From Coturnix japonica (lineage: Eukaryota; Chordata; Aves; Galliformes; Phasianidae), in contig NC_029519.1 in assembly GCF_001577835.2 (NCBI RefSeq), positions 34,702,768 through 34,766,767 on the forward strand: DNA of 64,000 nt, in the 5' to 3' direction. Position 1 is the first letter of the stretch; every line of letters starts with the position of its first letter. The translations under genes and the position numbers were made by a program. Positions 1 to 39,070 of the stretch are shown here, one piece after another. The notes beneath the pieces were generated by a model. It made no database searches, was not told where the DNA came from, and saw only the letters and a program-made list of their open reading frames with translations.

Positions 1-1750
1 GCTAGCCTATTCTGGAGAATATGATGCAACATGGAGCCCTAGCTGCTAACCCTCTGAATAGCATCCTACTGATTTTGCTAGGAAAGTGAATTATCCAATT
101 ACTTAGTCTTTTGTGTCTTCCCAAAGCACCCTCTATATATGTCCAAAAGGCACAGAAGCATTGTCTACCATTCAGTGTGCAGCTAATTTTAAAGAGTAGT
201 TCAGCTCACTACAGCAGTGCCACAGTCTCTGCTGTCCTGGTGCTTCTTATTATGGAATCTTGTGAGAATATGACACAAGGGGTAATAGGGAAATGGTGTG
301 TGAGCTCCTGCTCCCTCCTTCATGCTTAGGTCCAGGGAGAGGACAAAGACTGATACAGATGGAAGATATAGGAAGCAATACAGGGACCTGTGGGATTGAC
401 TCCCGTGGTTTTCATGTGAGAAGGAGGTGCAGTACATGGACAGGTTCTAGATATACTGTAGCAAAGGTGGATTTCAGCAGAGCTCTCCTAGGGTATTGGT
501 TGGGGTCACGTCAGTGGATAAGACCTCAAAAGAACATAGAAATGGCCACAATTTCAGGTATTCAAATTAAAACTGAAGACACAGCAACTAATATGCAGTA
601 CATCCAACAGGTAAATAAAGCAGCGAAGAACTGGCACACAGGAATACTTTATTTTTCTGTGAATCTTTTATTAAAAATATATATAGAATGTGTGATTGCT
701 AATAGGGGTATTGAACTGTTCCCACTGCTACAACAGCTGAAATCTCGGATGATGACAAGTAGCAGCTCTGAATTGTTGAAGAATGGAGTGGATTGCACTA
801 AAATACATTTTCTCCCTGAAGACTGCAGCCAAATGACTAGCAAAAATCCGCTAGTTGAAGCCCCTTGCAGTCAACCTTTGCACAAAGCATGCAATCTCTA
901 TGCCAGCTATTGCTGACATATTAAAAAGAAAACTGATTTCTTGGATGTGAAAACACAAAGTGTTCCATTTGCTCATTTACATTTTTCCACCAGTATAGAA
1001 ATCACTGGCTCTAAAAATCATTTGCTGAAAATAATAACGGTACTAAGTGTGAAATAAATGCAAATAAGTAAAAACAAGTCAAAATAGGCATTTTTTTTCA
1101 AACACTCAAAGAAAACAAACCACCAGTATTTTACCCATATATAAGTACATCTGTATTTAGGGCTGTATAATAATGTTTCAGCAGTCTCTGCTGAATAAGC
1201 AAATGGCTCTGCAGAAACCAATTTAAACACTGTAAAGAAAAAGTAGCCCCATTTTAGTTTTATAAGTGTTCTGTGATGCTAATTGCAAATTACAGACTGA
1301 GAAGTGAAATTAGAGAGCAACAAGACATATTTCTTTACCCAAAAGAGATCACTATTACACATCTGTAGGTAACAGAATGATTAAAAGGAAAGCATGCACA
1401 AAATGAAAAGACAGTAACAGAGAAGCAGATCAGGAAAGAATTTTAGTAAAAAAGCAACCTTTGTCTTTTGGACACTCAAATAAGCCAGCTAATTAACCTC
1501 TGCACAGACAGGGCAAAAAGGCTACTTAAAAAGGATGTGCAATAATAAAACCTAAAGAAAGGCAATATAAAACAAATCTCAACAGAAATGGGAGAAGAAT
1601 TTATATTCCTCTTGGTGCTCTCCACAGCTCCTGAAAGTGCCTGCTGCTGACAATGAATGAAATGAAAAGGGAGGAGAGAGAACAGAGAGAAAGAGGTGTT
1701 GTCTTACCAGCCGATGGAGCTTATCACTCCACTCCCTTCATGACGCTGAC
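1..1750. other. Upstream flank of TACR3, no gene recognised
   Basis: AT-rich flank. An open frame at 293-916 (plus) has no recognisable domain, and no splice sites or homologue are evident. I see no repeat that I can name. Confidence 0.5.
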
Positions 1751-1762
1751 AGCTCATAAGCC

Positions 1763-1769
1763 TATAAAA
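1763..1769 (+). promoter_or_regulatory. TACR3: Candidate TATA box of TACR3
   Basis: TATAAAA lies about 300 bases upstream of the TACR3 ATG, so transcription would start near 1790-1800. A TGACG half-site (CRE-like) lies just upstream at about 1741. There is no CpG island. This fits a tissue-restricted neuronal gene, but the start site is inferred only from the motif. Confidence 0.5.
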
Positions 1770-1794
1770 CGTGCCTTAGCTCCCAGTCCCATTC

Positions 1795-2072
1795 TCGTTC
1801 AGCAAAACCAAAAGCAAGAGTGGCTGCACAGAAGAGGAATGAGACTCTTTACCCATAGATGGCTCTTCTGATTTAGCTAGTACAGCATTTCTAACAGTTT
1901 GAACAGCACAGCCAAAGCTTTCTCTGACAGCTCTCTCCCTCCCAGTTCTTGCTGTGCTGCCTAACTTCCTTTTTTCCTTCTTTCCTCTCCTTATCTTTCT
2001 GGGGGGATTCTGGAGGGTAGGGAGAGGGAGGTGGGAGAGATATTCCCTGAAGAAAGGAAAAGAACATCCAAG
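1795..2072 (+). other. TACR3: Inferred TACR3 5' leader with uORFs and a G-rich stretch
   Basis: If transcription starts near the TATA box, the leader contains ATGs at 1839 (10 codons, stop at 1869-1871) and 1859 (5 codons, stop at 1874-1876). It also has a pyrimidine tract (about 1970-2000) followed by a run of G-tracts (2001-2035), and then the main ATG at 2073. No splice site is needed between TATA and ATG, but an upstream non-coding exon cannot be excluded. Confidence 0.4.
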
Positions 2073-27960
<25,888 letters not shown>

Positions 27961-28410
27961 GCTCCTTTCTTGGTGACATTTGCAAGAAAGGCAGCACTGG
28001 ACATGCAAGACTCAACGCTCTACTTCCATATCTATGGAAGTAGGTACAAACTCCACAGGAAAACAAATGTATTACAACTGGTGAATCTCAGCTATAAATA
28101 TCATGAAACTGTTAAATATCACCTTCCTTTGTGCTTTGGAGAGAAAGATGAACTTGAAGACATACTTACTCATTAGTCCAAAAGCACGGTTACACCTCAT
28201 ATACAGCACTGTTTGTAAGGACTGCCTAAAACAAGCTAAAGGCACAAAACCCACTGTTTTCAGCTCCTGACCTCTGATATTTACTGAAATGTAACAGGTT
28301 CCTTCATTTACTGAACTTCAGGTGGTCTTCTGTCTCGTGTATTAATTTGACAATAACAAAGTTGTAAGACCTAAAATATTTCTTTACAATAAAGATTTAA
28401 TGGGACACAA
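27961..28410 (+). other. TACR3: TACR3 3' UTR with polyadenylation signal
   Basis: Short 3' UTR. AATAAA lies at 28388-28393 and is followed about 25 bases later by a T/G-rich stretch, as expected for a cleavage site near 28410. Confidence 0.7.
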
Positions 28411-31042
28411 ATTTATTCAGTTGTTTTATTTTTTTAGCTTTACCTCCACGCAAGTGGACAAGATGAAGTTCATCTCCATCTGTAACAACATAACTTTGGA
28501 ATTTAGGTAGTGACTAACAATGACTGTTGCAAAGAAAGTCAGTCTTTGCTCAAAAGTGACCAGAGTGTGGTCTCAGTTTTAGCTAAATGGTCATAGGTTT
28601 AGCTGCATAAACAAATGTATCCGTTGCATGGATCAACTGGTTGTGCAAACATTGGCCCTCAAGTCGATAACAAAAACTTAATGGAAACACTATGAATGTC
28701 TTCCTGAGTCACAGATAGTGCGGTGGGAGTGTACACGTGGCTGAGACCAACACAGTATAAAAGCTGAGCAAATATGGAGAACTTTTAAGAACACAAGACT
28801 GGAGCTTCAACCTACATACGTATCCTTTTCCAGCAACTGGAGATGCCCACCATCATGGTGGTAAGCAGATAGAGTGCAGCAATTAGAATCATGTTTGTAT
28901 TGTGATTCACCCATACAGTGCAACACTCTTTGTCTGTTGCCAGGCATCCTATCTTCCTCAAACCAGTAGGACGCAAAAACACCTCACAGTGAGCAGCGGA
29001 TATACTTAAGCACAGACTTGCCAATGTAGGGCTCTGCAAAGGCTAAAGCATACCTTGAAATTACCAAGTTATCAAATACTCACAGGAAAACAAAATTACC
29101 ATATAACTCATTCCAATATCCAGAATCACACACGTATACACAGAATTCATGTAGCTACATCCACATTAGAAAGCATTTTTTATCCTAGTGTATAAGGAAA
29201 AGAAAAAAAAAAAACAGTGCAACCATCTGCCATGCTCTCAAGCATTTCCACCTTCACTTCTCTAGTACCATTTTAGCAAACCTATTTCACGAAAAGCCTA
29301 TCACACACTTCTAACACAGAACACTTCCTCTTTGTCTGCCTCCAGGTCATCCTGAACTCAAGGAGCTTCACACAAAGAGGATCACTGCAGCATGGTCTCC
29401 AAGTGAATGGGACACACCAAAAACAACAAAGTGAAACCCTGAAATTGCCCTTTTTCCAACACAATCAAATATCTTCCCCTTGGCTGAACATCTTAAATAA
29501 CCAAGGAAAGCCTAATTACTGTGAACTATCACATAAAAGAGACATACTTCTTTTTTTAGCTTTTGTAACTCTCTTTTTCCACTAGATCCTTTGGTTCCTC
29601 AATAGTTTCTCCAAATTAACCCAAGATCCCAGCTTCCACTCCCTTCACTTTGCCTGCTCACGAGACATAAACAGCAAGCACTGAGAGGGCTGCCTCTTCT
29701 TTGAGGTAACCTCTGCTTAGTTAACATAACCCAGCTTCTCTGTGTCTCTCACACAGTGTGATCAGAGCACTGTGCCTTCTGGCAACTTCAGAGGGTCTCC
29801 AGAGTGAGAATGTGACATTCCCCAGTCACAGATGAGATCAGCCCTCATAATATCTGTCTGGAGCCACTGGTCAAATAGCCTCTTTTAGTGCTTCCTCACC
29901 AGCATCATGGATCAAGCACCATTGAAAGACAGAAAAAGCTTTCAGCAAAGAAACAACAAGCCACAAGAGTCAGGTGATATTATACATTTGACTTTCCAGT
30001 CATCATGGCAGTGCATCAAATACACAGTCAGTATCAGAATGTAGTACCAAATACTACAGTCAGTGCAGCCATACCCTCATTGCTTCTGCAGGTGCTTAAC
30101 ATTGACCAAGAAAGAGATACAGCTGCTTTAAATCTCACAGAAGAGAAATCTAAGTGAGACAGTAAACGAACATTCAGAAATAATCATTCAGGTATATAGC
30201 TTTAAAAATACTTCATTTGTAAGTTCAGTTTTACAGCTTGTTGATCTATTCTGCAATATTTCCAACTATTCATACTAACAGCTTCCGTACCTTAGATAGG
30301 AATTCAAAAATACTATCAAACAGCAGGTTTTCATATGTGCAACTTGACTCTTCAGCCCAGAAACACCAAGAATTGATCAGGTAGAAAACAGCCATAACAT
30401 ATTTTGTCTTTTTGGTACACATACAGAAAATGAGATAACAAACCCAAATCAACAGTTCACTCTTCCAATACGAAAGGCTGACTGTTGGAAGCACTTTTTC
30501 AATAGCATTTAAGTAAGCAAACAGTAAGTAAAAAAAATTAGTTCAAATGGCTTGGAAACAACAATCTGCAAGCATTTTAGCATGTAGGAAACAATTTAAA
30601 ATTAATGTATTAAACTAGAAATAAAACAGTGTGAACAGCTAACAATAATAATTATAAGACAAGCCTGAGAGCCTGTAAAAGGTTCTAACAAGTTTCTACT
30701 ACTTATCCTAGGAGGTAACACATCTTCAAACAGCCTGAGCACCCATGGCCTGCATTGTTAAGTATCAAGGTGGCTGATGAATTCATTTTGAATTAAGTTG
30801 TTGCAGTAAAGCAGTCTGCCAGGGCAAAGGTGAGCCTACCCTGTCAGATTCTGCTGAAAACAGTGTTCTAAGAAACAACTTCACCCAGTACAATAGCAGG
30901 ATCAACTGGAAGTCTGCTTGTTACATTTCTATACAAACTGTAAGCTCAGGAGGGTTTAACTAATTTGCCTGATGTACAATCAACAAAGTACAGTTGCAAA
31001 GACTACCATAGTGAGATAGCAAAATAACAAATAGAGAAGGAA

Positions 31043-31289
31043 TACTCACCTGTATCCAAAGACTTAGGCTTGCAACAAAATGCTCCACAAAGGACAGTTT
31101 ACCAGAAAGAGATCCTTCCCCAGTGGCAGCCAGCCCTTAAATGGGGTCTAGGGGAGGTACAGCCAGGCTTCCACCCCTTCCAGTCACACAGCTGAATTGC
31201 CTTCACCTGTGCTCCCAGGACTGACTCAGTGCTTGCCTCAGGTGATCAATCAGTGGTTCAGGCTGAGACTGAACAGTTCCTATACACTT
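31043..31289. repeat. Unclassified interspersed repeat, copy A
   Basis: Shares an ordered set of blocks with 54187-54402: a donor-like acctgt/acctcc start, cccttaaatg, a ggggagg/ggagggg block, and atcagtggttcaggctg ending in cctatacac. The family is not identified. The overall structure would suit an old LTR-type sequence, but I cannot show this. Confidence 0.55.
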
Positions 31290-34200
31290 GATAACTCGGT
31301 TACATGCACCTAGTTACTTACCATTTTCCCTTTAAAATCCTGTAATAAGTACATTCCAAGAGTAGTAAGAATTAGAGTACAAATTACCCAACCATTGGAG
31401 GATATGCAGGAACTAGGGGAAACAGCCAAGTGGGCTGAGGATATGCCCACAGGCATGAATGGAGAGACCGAATTGTAAATGACTTTAGACAATGAAAGGC
31501 AGCAAATGGAAGGGTAGTAAAGGTCCACAACACGAGTTAATATTAAGCTATTACTTTTTAAATTCATATTTCAGAATCTTTTAGCATGTTTGTATTCTGC
31601 TGGATGAGTGTGGATTGGTAGTTGACTACCACAGAAAAACTTTAATTATTTTGAAGCCTCTGAAAAGGGGATAAAGGAGCTTGCAGGTTACATGCCAAAG
31701 CATTTAGGAGCCCTTTCCTTTAGGGGTAATTGAATACAGAAATGAAAGCAATGACCTCTTACACTAGCCATCATGTGTTTCTGGGTACGTTTGGACAAGT
31801 CTTGATGCTTTAAGTGACACAGTGCTGTTAAAATAACTTCAGTCTTCCCAGTCACTGCTAGAGCCATTAGGAATTAAGGTCAAACATCAATTTAACTTCA
31901 CAGAGGAGGCACAGAACACGTTGTAACTGTTAACTCCATAAGACCTCCAGCCCTACCTGAAGATGAAGTACAGGAAAACAGAGTTTAATGGATGAGAATA
32001 AGAAACTGTTCTTCACCTGTCAGGCACGGATTTCAAATTCTGGAAGGACATGCCTATGGCAAACAATGGAGATGCGTAGCATTGGAGAACACCAATGGTA
32101 TCAATTCTAATGCTTCTCTCCAGGCTGCAGTGTGAGGAGCTTACATGCCGGCATGCTACAGAGCACTGATTCACAAAGTGCAGAGCTCTGCCCAAGGCTG
32201 AACCTCCTCTCTCTGGCAGGCAGCCTGCAAGCAAACTAATCTAGTGCTCTCAGCCATAGAGATGCTAACAGTCCTCAGGCAGTTCTTCTAGTTGGTACAA
32301 CGCCTATCTTCCTTTCCCTCCCCCCCCCCACCCCCCACTTTTTTTTAAGTGATGTTGTAGAGATCCTTCCTCAACTAATAGGAAACTTCACACGTCAGCT
32401 CTTCTGGGATACATTTAGTCATGCTGAAGAGGAACACAGAATTTTTCTATCTATGCTGGGATCAGCTCTTACAAGTAATATCACAATCCTGCAAGCAGCT
32501 GCCTCTTATAGCAGCTGAGTATCAGCTGTCTGCTTTTAAAGACCCAGGACTGTGCACACAAATTAAATTAGCATATGTAATGAGTTTGTTATCACAAGCA
32601 ATTTATGCACAGGGCCAGGTTTTTACCATGAGATTAACAATCAACAGTGTATTTTGCAATCTTCTCCTTTCATAGTTTCATGAGTGCTTCATAAAATCAA
32701 ATCATTGTAGTATAAGTGATGAAATTCAGTTTCATGCCAATATCCAAGCTTTCTTTTTTTTCTCCAAAAGATCAGATCCTACTAGTTTCCTGTTTTGTCA
32801 CTAACACAAAAACATCACGCTTATTTCCCTTACATTAGCAGCATAATGCTGACTGATTTCTTGCCATTGGAGCTAGACTCACTGTGCAGCATGCTTCACA
32901 TACAGCTAAAAAAAACATGTAATACAAGAAGTGACAGGCAGATGAAAACAGGTTTGCTAATAAAATTAATCAGCTCGATCATACAAGGCTTTCAAAATGT
33001 CTCTTCATTTTCTCACTGGCAAAATACAGTTCCTTCTCTCTTCTTGTAAAGCTAACGCTGAATTCAGAAGATGATCTGTAAGAGGGCATCTATGACCAAA
33101 TAATGTATTCCCTTTAACTGCTCTAAAAATATTTAATAGTCACTAATGAAAGGGGGGGAAAAAGTGACATTTGTATTGCAGCCTAAGGAGGCTTTATGGC
33201 TTTCAGGCTATATATAGTACTTAAAGCTATGGATTTGAGTAACCATGATGCTGTATGTACAACAAGTTAACTAATAAAATGGCATACTGAAATGTAGATG
33301 GGTAACAATATTATGACTAACATCTATCTGTTTTCTGTATCTTTTTTTATTAGTAATTCTTGACAAAGAACATGCCTGACAAACCTGACTTCATCCCCAT
33401 CTGCACTCCTAAGCAAGCAACGCACAAATAATACTAGATTAAAGTATAAGAAGGTGTGTTTTTTTAGTTTCAGTGCAATGGGAATCCAGTCTCAGCTGGG
33501 CTTGTGGGATCCATTTTAACACAAATACAAGTAGACTGCAGTAAGAATACCTTCCAGTGTGATCATTAACCATGATTCTTTGTCAAATAACTTTCAGTTC
33601 ATCTGCCTTTGTGCTCAAAGACTTCTACAGCCCTCATTGAACTGAAGTAGGAAACTCCATTCATCTCTTTTAGCTTTGCAATAACTCTTGCCTGGGCAAT
33701 TTTATACAAGCTTTTCCTGAGTCTGATTTGCCTGAATGAGCAGTTAATATGGCTTATCCAAGATAAACATAAACATTTGTTACAGACTCTCATAGCAGAG
33801 ACTTGGTTACAGAATATGCAGTAATATAAAATTATCACAGGGAACTGCCTATTTCAAGGATGCAAAGAGTATCTCTCAAGCCAAAAGGGAGGCTCCAGAT
33901 ATTTTATCTATTTATTTATTTTTGCTCACTTGATCTTTCCAAGGATTTAATCTATTAGAACACTGTGAAGGTAAGGATGGAAAGAAGGCAAATACTGTGA
34001 GAAAAGACTAGTTTTTATTTAATGAGCTGATGGAGCAGTAATAATGGACAAATTATTAGCTGTGCGATATTTTGTGCATTTGAAACATTCTAATAAATAA
34101 CACTGCATTGCATAGAAGTAGAGTTATGTAAAACTGTGTTAAATAATAGGCATTTCAATGTCAGAGTTGAGCATGCAGCAGAGATCACCAAGGTGACGAC

Positions 34201-34314
34201 AGTTTGTCCTCACAAGCACCAACTACACAGCACAGAGCTGCACACAAAGTACAGTCAGGTTGAAAAGAAGAGATATGGTAGGAAATACAAGCTTAAGTAC
34301 AAAGCCATGCAGTT

Positions 34315-34422
34315 CTGTGATCTGTAGCTGAGAATTTGCTTTATCAAACTGTGTTATTGTGCTCTTTGTGTCTGTCAGAGTTTCCATGGAAATAAATAGG
34401 AGGCATTACTTTCGAGCTGACC
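34315..34422 (-). mobile_element. Mariner-type DNA transposon, single end fragment
   Basis: On the minus strand it reads aggtcagctcgaaagtaatg, then cctcctatttatttccatgg. It is closely similar to 43569-43668 over about 100 bases. It fits the terminal inverted repeat and flank of an avian (Galluhop-like) mariner and is followed by a TA. No transposase sequence is present. Confidence 0.75.
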
Positions 34423-37400
34423 TACATAGATTCAAGGAATCTTTTAATCCACATGACTGTTCCTCTGCAAAAGTACAGAAATGGAAAGCCTAGGATATGG
34501 TTTGCCTGAATCACCACCATTTAACTGGAACACACAGATTTAGAGGGCAGGGTGGGGGGGAGGGAAGCTACTACATGCAATAAACAACCAGAACCACGGT
34601 AAGAAAGAAACAACTCATCTAACACAACAGACTGGAAAAAGTTTCCAGTCTGAAAGAAGGGAATCTTTCCCTATTGGTTTATCAGATAGCTATGAAAATC
34701 TCATGAATAACATTTTAGAAACAGCAAGAGAAAGTGATTTAACATAATTAAATACTCATTGAGGCCCAGTGCTCGAATTAATTGTAAAGATGAAATTTAT
34801 TAGCTTTTCAGGGACAGAATGGATGAGATTCTGAAACACAAGATTATTATTTTTGAATCAGTATCTTTGGATCATTAAGAAAAATCAGTAATTTTAGTCG
34901 AGAGAGAATAAGACAAACTTTGAAAAGAATACTGCACTGGTGAGTCTGCACTAGGAAGAACTGGAAGGGGGGTTGACTAAGTTGGAAAAAAATCACATTG
35001 ATTTTTGCATAACCAGGCACTAAATAATAAAACCTGTGATGTAATTACTGTAATTTTCATTAACAGAAAAAATGTTCTTCTTATCTACTTGCATTTCATC
35101 GGCTACATCCTTCTGTACTTCACAATATCTTTATAAAATAAAGGATGTAGCTGGTAACCTGAACAGTTCTCAGGAAGTTTTTAAACAGTTCTACTCTTTA
35201 GTCTACCCAGTACTTCTGAGGAACTTAATAGATAAACATTTTTATTAGGTAAAACCCCATACAAGACAGTATAAGAATAGATTCCATGGCCACATTTTAG
35301 TTTTATTTTAATCAAGAACTCATCCCAACTTTCTCTTGCAAGACAACAGATAGAAGAGAACAAAAGATGTTTCATACCTACGCCTGTACCTAAAGCATTT
35401 GAGCAGCTCACCAAACAATGCCACCTTTAAAAATCAGAAACTTCTAAGTACATTTAATTGAATCCATTATACTACATGAGACGAGGCAGAAAGCTATCTT
35501 GATATCTAAGTCTGAGGCATAGAGAAGCGGAACAGTATAATGCACATTCTCAGAGCAACTCGGGTTCTGAAAGGGATGATTCACAGGCACAAAAGTTATA
35601 AAAAAAAGAATCTAACAAAAGTATTGCTGGAAATTACTTCTGGACAGGTATTTTGCAGAACGCTCCCACACCGTCACTACAAGAAGAGTAATGCAGCAAT
35701 CACTGACAAAAAGCACAAAAACATCCTTGACAAATCATGCAGACTTAGACTTCTCTACATTTTCAAGAGAGCTTCAACTCAGTTACGTCTGCAGCTCATG
35801 CATACAAGAGGCATACAAACATACAATACTAAAAAAGAACAAAAAATGTCTGATTGACAAGCTAATTCGCAGAGCAAATGGAAATGCCAATCTTGTAGAT
35901 GAGGTAGTGCCACACACTGCTCCTCTCAGCCGCTTGTTTACCCTCAGCAACACCTTTGTACACCTGCCAAACCGTCATACGCCACTAGAAAGAAGTCACT
36001 GCCATGGCCCCATCAATGTGAAGTACTCAAATTCCATCTGCAGTTCATCACAAATGACTACTACTGGTTTTCTACTGCAGAAATGTGTCTGTATCACTTA
36101 ATAACCAAAAGAAATGGCCATCATTCACTTTTAAACTTATAGACATTCAGACACTCACTGAATTTTACAGAAGTAGCCCTTGGTAAAAAAAGTATTTTTT
36201 ATTTACACACTTAATTTTCTCCATTCATAATTAACTTTTAATATTCTACTTTACTTCTCACGTAAATTTGTAAAGATTTAAAGAGCCTTAAAGATATAAA
36301 GAGCCTTACAATCTGCTCTCTTCTGCCTGTTAGTTTTGCCCATCTCTACCAAATGTTGAGAAAATAAAAATGAGCATTAGAATATGAAGAGTTCTATGTA
36401 CTGCTTTTCTGGAGCAGGGCCCTCTGCAAGAAGGTCATACCACATGATCTTTAAAACAGTGAGACAGATACCAGTGTCCTCTCTCCATCCTTATGTGCCC
36501 AAAGTTTGTGGTATCCCCAGTTTTGCAGCTTCTTCAGTCTAAAGTCCTATGATAAGGTAGCCTGGTTTTCCTTTTTTCTTTTTTAACAGATACTTCTGAG
36601 GGAACAGAGGCCAGCTATTGGTTCTTAAGTGGTTCAGAACACTGCAGAGTTGACAAGACCTTAGGAAGCCTTGCAGATATATTAGACTAAATATTTACTT
36701 CGGTTTCTAACAAATCACAAGGTTTAATTTTGATTCTTCCCCAAAAAATGCACCCACAGAATTATTTTCTTAGAAGTCAAGAACGGTGACTTTTCAAACA
36801 GAGAAACAAACTGTGTTCAGTTGTATTTTTTATAATTAAATATCTAAAACATTATTAGATATGTCAGGAAGCTGTTCTCATTATTTTCAACAGGTGTGCC
36901 AAACATTAGTAGACTTGACAGTGGTTTACTCATTTAAATGTCTTTAATTGTTAACATGATAGATTTCAAACTGTCACTGATGATTGTCCACATCATCATT
37001 CACAAATCCCCATCAGGCATCGAACTTCAAAGCAAGCCCTGCTGTTCAGTGATTACCACCTCCAGAAGAATTCTATTTTTAGTTATTTACTTACCATCAA
37101 TTCAACATAACTTGCAGCAACTGAAAATTTTGCTTGAGTCTCAATCTCATTAATTCATAAAGAGAGGCTACTGTGAACACACACTATCAAAAATAACTGA
37201 AATATCAGAGCCCAAGATTGTCACTGTTGTGATAAAGAAACTTCAAATGCATTGCTGTTGGCCCACACTGGGCAATACAGTGGTATTACTGTATCAAGCA
37301 GAGCGTAAGGTGAAACAGTATACCATAAGAATTAGGGAAGAAAATATGGAAGACAAATCACAAGACTTATAAACAGAAAATGTTAACATTAATGAGACCA

Positions 37401-38812
37401 TAGTTATATGTATGAAATAAGAGATGCCTTTCTCATGATCTAGTAGAAGATTATTCTGCCTATTATAATTGTTTCCTCTTCTCAAGGAGTTCTGATATCA
37501 ACGTTATCCACTTTCATCAAGCAACTACCTCTCCCTAATATAAAGATCATTGTTTTGTCCCAAAGCTACTACAAAAATATTAATGATCTTTTAAGTTGTT
37601 GCCAAGAAGTAAATGCAGCTGACATATTCAATTTAGTGTTTTGTTTTAAGATTCATGTGAGGATTTTTTCAGCCTTTTCCTAGCACAGATAAGTACACAG
37701 TTCAGTTTGGAAGATGAAATTACCTTTCCTCCAATCAGGCCTCTAACTAAAACCTATTTACTCTCTAATACGAGTTTCTTAACTAGTTCTCACTTAGCAA
37801 AAGAAGAATGTTGGTCAAATCATTAATTTTAAAATGGCAATGTTTTTTGCTTACCTATTCTTGTTGCAAAAAATCATTACACTATCATCACAAAAGCACT
37901 AGCTAGTTTTGTCCACAAAATTTGAACATTAGAAGTGCCGATGTACACACAGAAAACTACTTTGTTTGGTTTTTCCCATTCATTTGTAAGTTTTCTGCTT
38001 AAATCTAATATAGGATATGAAACAACACAAGAAGACAATTCCATCTCCACTGTATTTCTACCTAAAGCAACCAGCTAGCCAGAGCAAATCAGGGGAAAAA
38101 AATACATATATGTAAAAACAGTTTCTTTTACTGATCATATTAGATTGTGCCATATGGTACCACCCAACTACAATAAACAGAGCAGCTGCCTAGCATAACT
38201 AATTTAAAGCATATTCACCAGTGATTATTCTTTTCCAAGACCCATTTATCATATTTCAAGTACCATCTCTTATGTTAATTTTATTCTTTTTCCCATATAC
38301 AAAGAGATTCCTTCATATTACAGTTCCAAAGATCAATTCCTAAAACTTCCTGGCTCCTCTCTGAACTATCTCAATTACAGACTATATTGTATTTCTTTTT
38401 ATCATGAAAGCAGAGCTCGTCCTTGTTGCAAAAATGTTTTCCCTTTCCTCCCTAGCCCCAAAGAGATCTTACGGTTTCTTTTATGTTTCTCTTATGCATT
38501 AGATTCTTTTATTCACATGTAATGTCATGCAATGCCCTGCACTACTCTTAGGATCATCGTTAAACATCATACATTTTCTTTTCTTTTGGCTTAGCTGTTG
38601 CAACTACACAGAGTCATTCCACCCTGGCTACTGGTGAGAGGGTTTTCTCGAGTTGTCCCTCTCAGCTTGAGGGGCAATCTGAGAAAACTGCTTACTGTGT
38701 TTGTGTGTTAATATTTCCCTGTCTCACCAGCAGACGTGTGCAAGTGCAGACAGATTGGGCAGAATCATTTTGTCAAAGATTTGCAAAGCGCTGGGAAGAG
38801 AAAATGTGTAAG

Positions 38813-39070
38813 GAGTGATAGGATCATGGGGAATGGCCTTAAGATCCATCAGGGGAGATTCAGATTGGGTATTAGGAAATACTTCTCTGAAAGAGCAGTG
38901 TTGCAATGGCACAGGCTGCTCAGAGAGCTGGCGCAGTCATCATCCCTGCAGGTGTTCAAGAACCGTGCGGATGAGGCATTGAGGACACAGCTTAGAGGGC
39001 ATGGTCAGGAGGGGTTGGTGGTTGGACTCAATCTCAGAGGTCTTTTCCAACTTTAATGATTCTATGATTT
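38813..39070 (+). mobile_element. CR1 LINE fragment
   Basis: The tail region of CR1: gtgataggatcatgggg, ggtattaggaaatacttctc, ggtgttcaagaaccg, and a terminal tgattctatgattt. It is about 260 bp and 5'-truncated. Confidence 0.88.

Noticed and set aside
293-916. 207-codon plus-strand open frame upstream of TACR3
   Set aside because: No recognisable domain, no start context or splice evidence, and an atypical composition. Long chance frames occur elsewhere in this window.
2031-2072. In-frame extension of TACR3 from a GTG at 2031
   Set aside because: GTG is not a credible start in a vertebrate mRNA. ATG 2073 has a good context and begins the likely N-terminus.
33599-33720. Minus-strand segment with a good acceptor (ctcattcag) and coding-like codons ending in TGA
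   Set aside because: A single short segment without a partner exon in phase. It may be chance, or part of the uncertain minus-strand unit listed in the findings.
35540-36101. Two overlapping plus-strand frames of 105 and 136 codons
   Set aside because: Neither resembles a known protein, and no splice borders support them. The stretch is somewhat richer in GC and could be a conserved non-coding element.
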